Below, piece after piece: positions 47,688-56,929 of a stretch of DNA of 64,000 nucleotides. The DNA is taken from the NCBI GenBank assembly GCA_041918155.1, contig JAYRWH010000056.1, positions 11,689 to 75,688 on the forward strand, written 5' to 3'. Made by a program: the position numbers and the translations under genes. The notes beneath the pieces were generated by a model, which was not told the origin of the DNA, made no database searches, and saw nothing but the letters and a program-made list of their open reading frames with translations. Source of the DNA: UBA668 sp041918155 (lineage in GTDB: Bacteria > Actinomycetota > Acidimicrobiia > Acidimicrobiales > Ilumatobacteraceae). Numbering within the stretch: the stretch's first letter is position 1; every line of letters begins with the position of its first letter.

Positions 47688-48314
47688 ATGACCTACGACG
47701 ACGAGTACGAAGACGACGAATACGAAGAGCAGGCCGGCGGCTACGGCGGCCAGCAGTATTCCAACGACTCCGACGCGTACGTCCGCTCCACCGCGGGCTA
47801 TGTCGGCGACGCCGAAGCGTTGCTGCGCCGGGCGATCGACATCATCGCCACCGCACCGACGATGCCGCTGTCGTCGTCGCCGCGTATCGACCGCGACGAG
47901 ATCATCGAACTGTTGGAAGAGACCCTCCACCGCCTGCCCGATGAGATGCGTCAGGCCCGCTGGATGATCAAGGAGCGCCAGGAGTTCGTCGCCAAGACCC
48001 GCCGCGAGGCAGACGAACTCCTCGAGGCCGCCCGCGTGCAGGCCGAGCGCATGGTGCAGCGCACCGAGGTCGTGCGTGCCGCCGAGACACGGGCTCGCCA
48101 GATCAGCGAGGCCGCCGATACCGACGCCCGCCGCCTGCGCCACGAGACAGAGGACTTCCTCGATCAGCGCCTGGCCAGCTTCGAGATCCTGCTCGACAAG
48201 CTCACCCGCACCGTCCAGGCGGGCCGTTCGCGGCTGGCCATCGGTACCCACAAGGCCACCGAGGCCGCCGAGGAAGACGAACTCGCGCAGGGTTTCTTCG
48301 ACCAGGACCGCTGA
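47688..48314 (+). CDS. sepIVA: SepIVA-like DivIVA-family septation protein
   Basis: 208 aa. A very acidic start (DDEYEDDEYEEQ) is followed by a long coiled coil from about residue 60 to 185, with heptads in EEFVAKTRREADELLEAAR and ETRARQISEAADTDARRL. In mycobacteria a DivIVA-like protein, SepIVA, sits in the same order before DUF177, rnc and mutM and is needed for septation and membrane-domain placement. The match rests on position and coiled-coil character more than on motifs. Confidence 0.75.
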   Translation: MTYDDEYEDDEYEEQAGGYGGQQYSNDSDAYVRSTAGYVGDAEALLRRAIDIIATAPTMPLSSSPRIDRDEIIELLEETLHRLPDEMRQARWMIKERQEFVAKTRREADELLEAARVQAERMVQRTEVVRAAETRARQISEAADTDARRLRHETEDFLDQRLASFEILLDKLTRTVQAGRSRLAIGTHKATEAAEEDELAQGFFDQDR

Positions 48315-48322
48315 TCCGCGGC

Positions 48323-48865
48323 ATGCGCAAACCATTGTCACCGCTGCGGGTCAATGCCGCCGAGCTGTTGCGTCGGCCGGGCGCCGAGAAGCATGTCGAC
48401 ATCGAGGTGCCCCTCGCCGACCTTGGTATCCCCGTTGAGGGCGCGGAAGCGGACGAGCGGTTCGCGCCCGGGGCGGAAGTGGCGGTGCACCTGCGGCTCG
48501 AGGCACTCAGCGACGGCATCGTGGTCGACGGCACCCTCGATGTGCCGTGGCAGGGCACGTGCCGCCGGTGCCTGGCCGATACTGCCGGCGTCCTCCGCAG
48601 CGAGGTGCACGAGCTCTACCAGCGGGTGATCACCGACCCCGACGCGTTCGAGCTGGGGAGCGACCTGCTCGAGCTGGCGCCCCTCGTGCGTGAGCTGGTG
48701 CTGCTCGACGCTCCGGCCACCCCCTTGTGCCGCCCTGACTGCGCCGGCCTGTGCCCGACGTGCGGCGTGAACCGGAACGAGACCCCCTGTGGGTGCGCCC
48801 CGGCCCCGACCGACCCCCGCTGGGAAGGCCTGGCCGGCCTGAAAGACCTTCTCGCGCCGGAATGA
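48323..48865 (+). CDS. DUF177 (YceD) family protein
   Basis: 180 aa. YceD-type proteins precede rpmF in most bacteria and help 23S rRNA or L32 processing in plants. The central VPWQGTCRRCLADTAG and C-terminal LCRPDCAGLCPTCGVNRNE with CGCAP supply Cys clusters that probably bind metal. The arrangement DUF177-rpmF-plsX is the conserved bacterial one. Confidence 0.9.
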   Translation: MRKPLSPLRVNAAELLRRPGAEKHVDIEVPLADLGIPVEGAEADERFAPGAEVAVHLRLEALSDGIVVDGTLDVPWQGTCRRCLADTAGVLRSEVHELYQRVITDPDAFELGSDLLELAPLVRELVLLDAPATPLCRPDCAGLCPTCGVNRNETPCGCAPAPTDPRWEGLAGLKDLLAPE

Positions 48866-48894
48866 GCGAGTAGCGACTGGCCCTGCCGCGCCGC

Positions 48895-48900
48895 TAACCT
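48895..48900 (+). promoter_or_regulatory. Possible -10 box of rpmF
   Basis: TAACCT in the 88-nt gap after DUF177; the leader holds a GGGAG ribosome site 5 nt before rpmF. Confidence 0.3.
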
Positions 48901-48953
48901 CTTCTAGCTCGTGTGCTGTGGGTGTCTGTCCCCGGCCGATCCCGGGAGTCATC

Positions 48954-49133
48954 ATGGCTGTTCCCAAGAAGAAGAAGTCGAAGTCGAAGACGCGCAGTCG
49001 CCGCGCCGGCAACTGGAAGCTCGGCGCGCCGTCGCGCAGCGTCTGCCCGCGTTGCGCCGCCGCCAAGCTGCCGCACACCGTGTGCCCCTCGTGCGGCTGG
49101 TACAAGGACCGCGTCGCGATCGAAGTCGGCTGA
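48954..49133 (+). CDS. rpmF: 50S ribosomal protein L32 (zinc-binding form)
   Basis: 59 aa. N-terminal basic tract MAVPKKKKSKSKTRSRRAG, then the zinc pairs CPRC and CPSCGWY. The normal L32 pattern of both Cys pairs is intact. ATG 48954 follows GGGAG. It lies 11 nt before plsX. Confidence 0.95.
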   Translation: MAVPKKKKSKSKTRSRRAGNWKLGAPSRSVCPRCAAAKLPHTVCPSCGWYKDRVAIEVG

Positions 49134-49144
49134 GCCGCACCGCC

Positions 49145-50116
49145 ATGCTGCCGATCGCTGTCGATGCGATGGGTGGCGACAAGGCGCCCGGAGAGATCCT
49201 CGCCGGGGCTCGTGCCGCTGCCGCGCTAGGCATCTCCGTGGTGTTGGTGGGCCCTGAAGGGCTCGACGGCATTGGAGATCTTCCGCTCATCCCTGCCTCC
49301 GAAGTCATCGCCATGGACGACGACGCGGCGTCGGGTGTGCGCCGCAAGAAGGATTCCACGCTCGTGCGCGCCGCCGAGGCCGTGCGCGACGGCAAGGCCG
49401 GCGCGATGGTGTCCGCGGGCAACACCGGGGCCACGATGGCCTCCGCCCTGTTGCGCATGGGCCGGATCAAGAACGTCAACCGCCCGGCCATCGCCGTGCC
49501 CGTACCGGTGCCCGGCCACCTTCCCAACATCATGCTCGACGCCGGCGCCAACGCCGAGGTGCAGGTCGAGTGGCTGGGCCAGTTCGCCCGCATGGGCAGC
49601 ATCTACGCCCGCCACCGCTTCGGCATCGCCGCCCCGAAAGTGGGCCTGCTCTCCATCGGTGAAGAGCCCGGCAAGGGCGACTCGCTGCGCAAGGAGGGCT
49701 ACGAGCTGCTCTCCAACACGCCGGGGATCGATTTCATCGGCAATGTCGAGGGTCGCGACCTCATGCTGAAGACCGCCGATGTGATCGTCACCGACGGGTT
49801 CACCGGCAACGTCGCGCTGAAGACGCTCGAGGGTGCGCTCAAGGGCGTGTTCAGCGCCCTGCTCGCCGCATTCGCCGCCGAGCCGCAGTACAAGGAACAC
49901 GCCGACGCCTTGCTGCCGGCCCTGCTGCCCTTGTACGCCCAGCTCAGCCCCGACACTTACGGCGGCGCGGTCTTGCTCGGGGTGGACGGTATCTGCATCA
50001 TCAGTCATGGCTCCTCGGGCGAGACGGCGATGGTGAATGCGATCAAGCTGGCCGACGAGATGTCCCGCAGCGGCCTCGTCGCCGAGATCACGGCAGCCTT
50101 CGCCGCGGACGAGTAG
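49145..50116 (+). CDS. plsX: Phosphate acyltransferase PlsX
   Basis: 323 aa. It makes acyl phosphate from acyl-ACP for PlsY in phospholipid synthesis. Motifs: IAVDAMGGDKAPGEIL, MVSAGNTGATMASALL, NIMLDAGANAEV, LLSIGEEPGKGD and VTDGFTGNVALKTLEG. Full length. Its neighbours acpP and cdsA (elsewhere in the window) belong to the same pathway. Confidence 0.96.
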   Translation: MLPIAVDAMGGDKAPGEILAGARAAAALGISVVLVGPEGLDGIGDLPLIPASEVIAMDDDAASGVRRKKDSTLVRAAEAVRDGKAGAMVSAGNTGATMASALLRMGRIKNVNRPAIAVPVPVPGHLPNIMLDAGANAEVQVEWLGQFARMGSIYARHRFGIAAPKVGLLSIGEEPGKGDSLRKEGYELLSNTPGIDFIGNVEGRDLMLKTADVIVTDGFTGNVALKTLEGALKGVFSALLAAFAAEPQYKEHADALLPALLPLYAQLSPDTYGGAVLLGVDGICIISHGSSGETAMVNAIKLADEMSRSGLVAEITAAFAADE

Positions 50117-50166
50117 CCTCCACTTCGATGCCACACCTGGTGGCACCAGATGTTCCGGAGTATCCA

Positions 50167-50463
50167 GTGCCTGCTGAAACCCATGTCGAACAGGGTCCGC
50201 TCGACCGCAACGGCGTGTTCGAGATCGTCCGCGCCAACCTGGCCGACATCCTCGAGATCGACCCGTCCACCATTTCCGAGGGGCAGTCGTTCGTCGACGA
50301 CCTCGATGCTGATTCGCTCGCGCTGATCGAACTCGTCGAAGCGCTCGAAGAAGATCTCGCCGAGCGCTCGGTGGGCTTCCGCATCGAGGATGAGGATCTC
50401 GTCGACCTCAAGACCGTGCGCGACGCGGTCGACTACGTCTACGAGCGAGTCAAGGGCGCCTGA
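50167..50463 (+). CDS. acpP: Acyl carrier protein
   Basis: 98 aa. The phosphopantetheine attachment site is LDADSLALIELVEALEE, with Ser after Asp. The four-helix ACP pattern (FEIVRANLADILEIDPSTI and DLVDLKTVRDAVDYVYERV) is complete. Start is ambiguous: GTG 50167 has GGAG 6 nt upstream and gives a normal size. ATG 50128 would add 13 residues and has TAGCCT 8 nt before it. Confidence 0.9.
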   Translation: MPAETHVEQGPLDRNGVFEIVRANLADILEIDPSTISEGQSFVDDLDADSLALIELVEALEEDLAERSVGFRIEDEDLVDLKTVRDAVDYVYERVKGA

Positions 50464-50464
50464 G

Positions 50465-51172
50465 ATTTCCCCCCTGCCCGAACCCGATCTCACCGAGTTC
50501 CGGCGGCGCCTCGGCTACGAGTTCCGTGACCCCGCGCTACTGAGCCGCGCCCTCGCGCACCGCAGTTGGTGTGCCGAGGTGGGTGGACGGCCGAGCAACG
50601 AGCGCCTCGAGTTCCTCGGCGACGCGGTGCTCGGCTGGGTGGTGGCCGACATCGCCTACCGCCTGCACACCGACCTCACCGAGGGCAAGCTCACCGACCT
50701 GCGCAAGAGCGTCGTCAACGCGTCCACGCTCGCCGAGGTCGCCGAGGAGATCGGGATCGGCCCGTGCCTGCTGCTCGGCAAGGGGGAGGATCAAGCCGGT
50801 GGGCGCACCAAGCCGTCGATCCTCAGCGATGCCCTCGAGGCGGTGCTCGGCGCGGTGTACCTCGACGGCGGCACGGTGGAGGCCTTCGCTCTCATCGAGC
50901 GCCTGTTTGGCGGGCGGATGACCAACGCGGCGCAGCGCCTCGACCGGCTCGACTTCAAGACCGTGCTGCAAGAGCTCACCGCCCGCCTGCACGACACCGC
51001 CCCCGTGTACGTGATCAGCGACACTGGCCCCGACCACCAGAAACACTTCTTCGCCACTGTCATCGTGGGCGGGCAGGCCGTTGGCAAGGGCGAAGGCCGC
51101 TCGAAGAAGACCGCCGAGCAGGCCGCCGCCGAGCAGGCCTGGCTGACGCTCTCCAACGCCGCGGCAGGCTGA
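50465..51172 (+). CDS. rnc: Ribonuclease III
   Basis: 235 aa. It cleaves double-stranded RNA, including rRNA precursors. The signature NERLEFLGDAVLGWVVAD, the second acidic site in LSDALEAVLGAVYLD and a C-terminal dsRNA-binding domain (FKTVLQELTARLHDTAPVY, GEGRSKKTAEQAAAEQAW) are present. No ATG, GTG or TTG exists between the acpP stop and the conserved core. An ATT at 50465 lies 8 nt after AAGGG and begins 1 nt past the acpP stop, so it is the best start. A CTG at 50474 or a long overlap with acpP from ATG 50390 are alternatives. Confidence 0.88.
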   Translation: MSPLPEPDLTEFRRRLGYEFRDPALLSRALAHRSWCAEVGGRPSNERLEFLGDAVLGWVVADIAYRLHTDLTEGKLTDLRKSVVNASTLAEVAEEIGIGPCLLLGKGEDQAGGRTKPSILSDALEAVLGAVYLDGGTVEAFALIERLFGGRMTNAAQRLDRLDFKTVLQELTARLHDTAPVYVISDTGPDHQKHFFATVIVGGQAVGKGEGRSKKTAEQAAAEQAWLTLSNAAAG

Positions 51173-51183
51173 GGGCGGCCACC

Positions 51184-52026
51184 GTGCCCGAACTACCCGA
51201 GGTGGAGACCGTCCGCCGCGGGCTGCAGGCGCAGGTAGCCGGGCACCGCATCGAGCGGGTGGAGGTCGGCCGCGAGCGGGTCGTGCGGCGTACGTCGCGC
51301 CAGGCGCTCATCGACGGGCTCACCGGGGCGACGATCCTGTCGGTGGGGCGCCGCGGCAAGTACCTGCTGTGCCCGCTCGACACCGGCGATGAACTGATGA
51401 TGCACCTGCGCATGAGCGGACGCTTGTTGGTGGCCGCCGCGGGGGAGGACCGCCCGCCGCACACCCACGTGGTGATGCACCTGTCGGGCTCGCCTGCGCA
51501 GGAGCTGTGGTTCATCGACCCGCGCACGTTCGGCGAAGTGGTCGTGTTCGACCCGGGCCACGTCGCCGAGCAGTTGCCCGAGGTGGCCCGCCTCGGCATC
51601 GACCCGATCGCGGATGGCTTGTCACGGGCCCAGTTCGCCGCCGTGTTGCGTGGCCGGTCGCGCCAGATCAAGGCGCTGCTGCTCGACCAACACATCATCG
51701 CCGGCATCGGCAACATCTATTGCGACGAGAGTCTGCACCTCGCCGGCGTGCGCCACGACCGGCTCAGCGACCACGTGACGCCGCGGGAGATCACCAAGCT
51801 GCACGCGGCGATCCTGCAGGTACTCGGCGATGCGATCGAGGCGGGTGGCAGCACGCTGGCCGACACCCAGTACGTGGGTGTCGACGGCGTGGGCGGCTGG
51901 TTCCAACTGCACCACCGGGTGTACGACCGGGCCGGCCAGCGCTGCCTCACGTGCGGTCGCGCGGACATTGTGCGCGTCACGTTTGGCGGCCGCGGCACCC
52001 ACTACTGCCCGCGCTGCCAGAAGTAG
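51184..52026 (+). CDS. mutM: Formamidopyrimidine-DNA glycosylase (Fpg)
   Basis: 280 aa from GTG 51184. N-terminal PELPEVETVRRGL gives the catalytic Pro2 and Glu3, and the beta-elimination Lys is in RRGKYLL. The H2TH region (QIKALLLDQHIIAGIGNIYCDESL) and the zinc finger CLTCGRAD with GGRGTHYCPRCQ are intact. It removes 8-oxoguanine. Position between rnc and smc matches mycobacteria. Confidence 0.95.
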   Translation: MPELPEVETVRRGLQAQVAGHRIERVEVGRERVVRRTSRQALIDGLTGATILSVGRRGKYLLCPLDTGDELMMHLRMSGRLLVAAAGEDRPPHTHVVMHLSGSPAQELWFIDPRTFGEVVVFDPGHVAEQLPEVARLGIDPIADGLSRAQFAAVLRGRSRQIKALLLDQHIIAGIGNIYCDESLHLAGVRHDRLSDHVTPREITKLHAAILQVLGDAIEAGGSTLADTQYVGVDGVGGWFQLHHRVYDRAGQRCLTCGRADIVRVTFGGRGTHYCPRCQK

Positions 52027-52028
52027 GC

Positions 52029-52211
52029 CTAGCTCGCAGCCGCGAACGCGTTCCACATGAACACGAACACGAAGAACGCGAGGCCGAAGGCCATCAGGTT
52101 CATGTTCTTCTTGCCCGGATTCATCGAGAGCCCGGCGAGGACGAAGCACACGACAGCGATCAGGTAGAGAATTGCCTGCACCGACGCACTCATTGCACTG
52201 ATGGCCAACAT
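52029..52211 (-). CDS. Small two-helix membrane protein, 60 aa
   Basis: Starts MLAISAMSASVQAILYLIAV; two hydrophobic helices are separated by NPGKKNMN. An AAGGGG ribosome site lies 6-8 nt before ATG 52211. It ends MWNAFAAAS. It occupies the minus strand between mutM (2-nt convergent gap) and smc (divergent, 106 nt). Family not recognised. Confidence 0.65.
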   Translation of the reverse strand: MLAISAMSASVQAILYLIAVVCFVLAGLSMNPGKKNMNLMAFGLAFFVFVFMWNAFAAAS

Positions 52212-52278
52212 GGCGACCCCTTTGCTTGGTTGTCTGCACCAGTTGTTCCCTTTCGGCGGCGGTGTCAAACCCGGCCTG

Positions 52279-52308
52279 TTGGGAGGCATATGTCGCGCCC
52301 ACTAGGGT
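52279..52308 (+). promoter_or_regulatory. Predicted smc promoter
   Basis: TTGGGA (52279-52284), an 18-nt spacer and TAGGGT (52303-52308) stand 9 nt before GTG 52318. Confidence 0.45.
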
Positions 52309-52317
52309 CGCTGCACC

Positions 52318-55300
52318 GTGTTTCTGAAGTCGCTCACCCTCAAAGGTTTCAAGTCGTTCGCCGATTCCACCACGCTCCAGCTCGAGCCAGGCGTGACGGT
52401 CGTGGTCGGGCCCAACGGGTCGGGCAAGTCGAACGTCGTCGACGCCATCGCGTGGGTGCTCGGTGCCCAGGCCCCCAGCGCCGTGCGCAGCCAGAAGATG
52501 GACGACGTCATCTTCGCCGGCACCGCCAAGCGCCCCGCCCTCGGCCGCGCCGAGGTAGTGCTGACGCTCGACAACTCCGCCGGTCTGCTGCCCATCGAGT
52601 TCACCGAGGTCACCGTCTCGCGCACCCTGTTCCGCACCGGTGAGAGCGAATACGCAATCAACGGCGTCAACTGCCGCCTGCTCGACGTGCAAGAGCTGCT
52701 CAGCGACGCCGGTGTCGGCCGCCAGCAGCACGTGATCGTCAGCCAGGGCCAGATCGACGCGGTGCTCAACGCCCGCCCCGAGGAGCGCCGGGCGATCATC
52801 GAAGAAGCCGCCGGCGTTCTGAAGTACCGCCGCCGCAAGGAGAAGGCCGAGCGCCGCCTTGATGCCACCGAAGCCAGCCTGCTGCGCGTTCAGGACCTGT
52901 TGCGAGAGGTGCGCCGCCAGCTGCGCCCGCTCGAACGGCAGGCCGACGCAGCCCGCCGCCACGGCGATCTCGTCGCCGAACTGAACGCGTTGAAGATCTT
53001 CCTGTCCGGCCGCGAGATCGCCTCGCAGCGCTCCCGGCTCACCGCGCTGGCAGGGGAGAAGATCACGCTGTCCGCCAAGGAGCAGGAGCTGCGCAGCGAA
53101 TTGGCCACGCTCGACACCGACGTGATGGTCGCCGAAGCCGAGCTCACCGCCCGTGGCGACACTGACCTCAGTGACGAGATGGTGCGCGTCGAGCAGTTGC
53201 GCGAGCGTGCCCGCGGCATCGCCGCCGTGCTCGTCGAGCGCCGCCGCTCGATGGAGCGCGATCGCGGCCAGCTGATGGATTCGGGCGTGGTGGCCAACCT
53301 CGAAGCCGAGGCCCAGCGTCTGCGTGACGAACTCGTCTCGGTGGAGGTTGAGCTCGTCGGGCTGGGCCCCGAGGCCGAGGCCCTCGCCGCCGACGAGACG
53401 GCCTTCGCGGATCAGCGTCGCGACACCCTCGCCTCGATCGAGAGCGTCTCCAACCCCAGCACGGCGGCCACCGCCGCGGCCGAGGTGCGCGGCGAGCTGC
53501 GTTCGCTGCGCTCGGGTCTCGATCGCGCCGAGGGCGAACTGCGCCGCCAGCGCACCCGCGTCGAGAGCCTGCGCCAACGCGCCGAGCGCCTCGACGGGGA
53601 GATAGATCGCTTGCGTGGCGAGTGCGAGACGGCCCAGGCCGCCGAAGCCACTCTCGTCGCCGACGTGGAGTCCGCCGAGGCCCGCCGCCTCGCGGCCGAG
53701 GCAGCGCACGACGCGATCCTCACCGCCCGCCAGGAGGCCGCCGAGGAGGCCAGCCGCTGGAAGGCGCGCGCCGAGGCTCTGCACCTGGCGTTGGAGGGCG
53801 CTCGCGCCCGCGCCGGCGCGGAGCACCTCGCCGGCGTCGACGGTGTGCTCGGCACCTTGCTCGACGTGATCGAGATCGACGAGGGCTGGCAGGCAGCGGT
53901 CGAGGCCGCGCTCGGCGAGGCGCTCCAAGCTGTGGTCGTCGCCGATCCGGCCACGGGCCGCCGTGCGGTGCAGTCGCTGCAGGCCAACAACGTCATCGGT
54001 GCGGTGCTCGCGCTCGGCGCCCGCGCCGGCAGCGCCACGAGTGCCCCAACGAGTGGCGAGGCCGTGCGTCCCCACGTCCGCAGCCGCCACTCGGGCGTGC
54101 CCGTACTGCTCGACGCCATCCTCGGCACGGCCGTGCGGGTCGACGGCTGGGAGACCGCACTCGACGTCGCCCTCGCCAACCCGGCCTCCGTCGTTGTCAC
54201 CGTCGGCGGCGATCGCTTCGGCCCCAGCGGCTGGCGCATCGGCGCCTCGGGTGGGGGTGCCACGGCTGCCGCGCTGGAGGAGGCACAGGAGCGCAGCGCT
54301 GCCGCGGCCGACGAGCTGTCCCGGCGCGACACCGCGCTCGCCGGCGCCAAGGCCGAGCTGCAGGCCGCCCGCCAGCACGAGAGCGAACTCACCCGCAAGC
54401 TCGATGCCCACGACGCCGGCTTCACCGCCAACAGCGAGGCCCTCGCTCGTTCGCAGGCCGAACGCCGCGAGGCGCAGGCCGAGATCGAGTCCGTCGAGCG
54501 CGGACTGGTCGATGCCGAGGAGCGCACCGACCGTGAGCGCACCCGCATCGCCGAGCTGGAGGCGCTGGTGCCCGCGCTCGAGGCTGACGAAGCCGCCGAG
54601 GCCGAGGCCGCCAAGGCCCGTGGCGAGGCCCGCGCCCGCCTCGACGCCCAGGCGTCGCTGCTCAACGGGCGGCGCAAGGACATGGAAGTGCGCAACGCCG
54701 GGTTGCACGAGCGCCAGGCCTTCCTCGATCGTCGCCTCGCCGAGACCGAGCGCCGCCTGGAGACCGATACGGCGGCTCGCGTCGACGCATCACAGCGCCG
54801 CGTGGCCGTCGAGCGCAGCTTGCAGGCCGTCGAGCGCCTCGCCGCCCTGGTCGACCTCCACCGCCACTCGGTGGAGGTGCGTCACAACGCCTTGCTGGAG
54901 ATCCGCCGCCGCCAGAGCGACGAGGTGCGCGCCGTCGCCGTGCGCTTGGAGAGCCTGCGCCGTCGTCGCTCCGCCGCCGAGAAGGAGCTCGACGAGTCGC
55001 GCGAGCGCATGCGCCGCGTCGAGATCGATGAGGCCGAGGTGCGCCTGCGGTTGGAGGGCGCGGTGGAGGCGCTGCGGCGCGACCACGACCTGGAACCCGA
55101 GTATGCCGAAGCAGCAGAGCTGCCCCCGCTGCCCGATGGCACCAACCCGGCCGCCCGCGTGCGCGACCTCGAGCGCGAACTGCGTCTGATGGGCCCGATC
55201 AACCCGCTGGCGCTGGAGGAGTTCAACGAGCTGCAAGCGCGTCACAAGTTCCTCGAGGAACAACTCGAGGACGTGCGCAACACGCGCCGCGACCTCATGC

Positions 55301-55791
55301 GGGTCATCAAAGCCGTCGACCTCGAGATTCAGACCGTGTTCTCCTCGGCCTTCGCAGATGTCAGTGCCCACTTCAACAGCCTGTTCGCCACTCTCTTCCC
55401 CGGCGGCACGGGCAAGCTGATCCTCACCAACCCCGACGATCTGCTCGACACGGGCATCGAGGTCGAGGCCAAGCCGAGCGGCAAGAACGTGAAGAAGCTG
55501 TCGCTGCTGTCCGGTGGCGAGCGCAGCCTTACGGCACTGGCGTTCCTGTTCGCGGTGTTCCGCAGTCGCCCCTCGCCGTTCTACGTGATGGACGAGGTCG
55601 AGGCCGCGCTCGACGATGTCAACCTGCACCGTTTCCTCGGGCTCATCCACGAGTTTCGCCAGGAAGCGCAGCTGCTCATCGTCAGCCACCAGAAGCGCAC
55701 GATGGAAGCCGGCGACAGCTTGCTCGGCGTCACCATGCAGCCGGGCGGTTCGTCGAAGGTGATCGTCGAGCGGGTCTCCACCACCGCCTGA
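52318..55791 (+). CDS. smc: Chromosome segregation ATPase SMC
   Basis: 1157 aa, full length. N-terminal Walker A VVGPNGSGKSNVVDAIAWVLG and the Q-loop RSQKMDDVIFAG; two long coiled-coil arms (about residues 170-480 and 640-960); hinge near 490-630 (GVLGTLLDVIEIDEGWQAAV and LDAILGTAVRVDGW); C-terminal signature LSGGERSLTALAFLFAVF and Walker B YVMDEVEAALDDVN. It condenses DNA with ScpAB, whose genes are not here. GTG start. Confidence 0.97.
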   Translation: MFLKSLTLKGFKSFADSTTLQLEPGVTVVVGPNGSGKSNVVDAIAWVLGAQAPSAVRSQKMDDVIFAGTAKRPALGRAEVVLTLDNSAGLLPIEFTEVTVSRTLFRTGESEYAINGVNCRLLDVQELLSDAGVGRQQHVIVSQGQIDAVLNARPEERRAIIEEAAGVLKYRRRKEKAERRLDATEASLLRVQDLLREVRRQLRPLERQADAARRHGDLVAELNALKIFLSGREIASQRSRLTALAGEKITLSAKEQELRSELATLDTDVMVAEAELTARGDTDLSDEMVRVEQLRERARGIAAVLVERRRSMERDRGQLMDSGVVANLEAEAQRLRDELVSVEVELVGLGPEAEALAADETAFADQRRDTLASIESVSNPSTAATAAAEVRGELRSLRSGLDRAEGELRRQRTRVESLRQRAERLDGEIDRLRGECETAQAAEATLVADVESAEARRLAAEAAHDAILTARQEAAEEASRWKARAEALHLALEGARARAGAEHLAGVDGVLGTLLDVIEIDEGWQAAVEAALGEALQAVVVADPATGRRAVQSLQANNVIGAVLALGARAGSATSAPTSGEAVRPHVRSRHSGVPVLLDAILGTAVRVDGWETALDVALANPASVVVTVGGDRFGPSGWRIGASGGGATAAALEEAQERSAAAADELSRRDTALAGAKAELQAARQHESELTRKLDAHDAGFTANSEALARSQAERREAQAEIESVERGLVDAEERTDRERTRIAELEALVPALEADEAAEAEAAKARGEARARLDAQASLLNGRRKDMEVRNAGLHERQAFLDRRLAETERRLETDTAARVDASQRRVAVERSLQAVERLAALVDLHRHSVEVRHNALLEIRRRQSDEVRAVAVRLESLRRRRSAAEKELDESRERMRRVEIDEAEVRLRLEGAVEALRRDHDLEPEYAEAAELPPLPDGTNPAARVRDLERELRLMGPINPLALEEFNELQARHKFLEEQLEDVRNTRRDLMRVIKAVDLEIQTVFSSAFADVSAHFNSLFATLFPGGTGKLILTNPDDLLDTGIEVEAKPSGKNVKKLSLLSGGERSLTALAFLFAVFRSRPSPFYVMDEVEAALDDVNLHRFLGLIHEFRQEAQLLIVSHQKRTMEAGDSLLGVTMQPGGSSKVIVERVSTTA

Positions 55792-55824
55792 CGCATCGGG
55801 CCGAGGGCACCTGTCAAGGTCGGC

Positions 55825-55830
55825 TAACAT
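55825..55830 (+). promoter_or_regulatory. Possible -10 box of the pot operon
   Basis: TAACAT in the 67-nt gap after smc, with a G-rich ribosome site (55840-55845) further down. No -35 is evident. Confidence 0.35.
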
Positions 55831-55858
55831 CGCGGCCTTGGGGGGTCCACCACGCATC

Positions 55859-56929
55859 ATGCCGTCTGCGTCATCGTCTGAGTCCACACACGCAATCCAG
55901 CTCGTCGGGCTGCGCAAGACGTTCGGCTCGGGCGAGCACGAGGTGGCGGCAGTCGACTCGGTCGATCTGACGATCGCGAACGGCGAGTTCTTCTCGCTGC
56001 TCGGACCCTCGGGCAGCGGCAAGACCACCGTGCTGCGCATGATCGCCGGGTTCGAGCTGCCCACGGCAGGGGCGATCCTGCTCGAGGGCCAGGACGTCAC
56101 CCGCCAGCCGCCCTACGACCGCGATGTCAACACCGTCTTCCAGGACTACGCGCTGTTCCCGCACATGAGCGTGCAACAGAATGTGGAGTATGGCCTCAAG
56201 GTGAAAGGCGTGTCCCGGGCCGAACGGCACCGCCGGGCGGGCGAGATGCTCGACGTCGTGCGCCTCGCCGGGTTCGGCCATCGCAAGCCGAACCAGCTGA
56301 GCGGCGGCCAGCGCCAGCGTGTCGCGCTCGCTCGGGCGCTGGTGAACCACCCCAAGGTGCTGCTGCTCGACGAGCCGCTCGGTGCGCTCGACCTCAAGCT
56401 GCGCGAGGAGATGCAGGTCGAGCTGAAGGCGATTCAGCGCGAGGTCGGCATCACGTTCGTGTTCGTCACCCACGACCAGGGCGAGGCGCTCTCGATGAGC
56501 AGCCGCATCGCCGTGTTCAACCACGGTCGCATCGAGCAGGTCGGTACCCCGCGGCAGATCTACGACCACCCCGAGACATCGTTCGTGGCCGGTTTCGTCG
56601 GTACCAGCAACCTGCTCTCGGTCGAGCAGTCGCAGCGGCTGCTCGGAGTGGCCGAGGTGCACAGTGTGCGCCCCGAGCGTATTCGTGTCGTGCACGAGAG
56701 CTCGGGCGACGGTGAGGTGTCGGTGGCGGGCACCGTCACTGACATTCAGTACCTCGGCGCCGACAGCCGTATCCGCGTGCAACTCGACGACGGATCGCAC
56801 ATTCTCGCCAACGTGCCGAGCGACGGGCTCGTCGGCGTGGCCATCGGAGAACCACTCCGCCTGGCCTGGTCGCGTTACGCGGCCTTCACAGTCGCAGCAA
56901 CAGACACCGAGCTAGGGGAGGAACAATGA
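55859..56929 (+). CDS. potA: Spermidine/putrescine-type ABC importer ATPase (PotA-like)
   Basis: 356 aa. Walker A SLLGPSGSGKTTVLRMIAG, Q-loop FQDYALFPHM, signature LSGGQRQRVALARAL, Walker B LLLDEPLGALD and the switch His VFVTHDQGEAL. A C-terminal TOBE-type domain (HSVRPERIRVV, LGADSRIRVQLDDG) is present. ATG 55859 is used; a TTG at 55838 is possible. It overlaps the binding protein gene by ATGA. Confidence 0.92.
   Translation: MPSASSSESTHAIQLVGLRKTFGSGEHEVAAVDSVDLTIANGEFFSLLGPSGSGKTTVLRMIAGFELPTAGAILLEGQDVTRQPPYDRDVNTVFQDYALFPHMSVQQNVEYGLKVKGVSRAERHRRAGEMLDVVRLAGFGHRKPNQLSGGQRQRVALARALVNHPKVLLLDEPLGALDLKLREEMQVELKAIQREVGITFVFVTHDQGEALSMSSRIAVFNHGRIEQVGTPRQIYDHPETSFVAGFVGTSNLLSVEQSQRLLGVAEVHSVRPERIRVVHESSGDGEVSVAGTVTDIQYLGADSRIRVQLDDGSHILANVPSDGLVGVAIGEPLRLAWSRYAAFTVAATDTELGEEQ

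Noticed and set aside
51622..54708. Open frame of about 1028 codons on the minus strand opposite mutM and smc
   Set aside because: The plus-strand genes are unmistakable; a GC-rich genome leaves long open antisense frames. The translation is compositionally biased and shows no motif.
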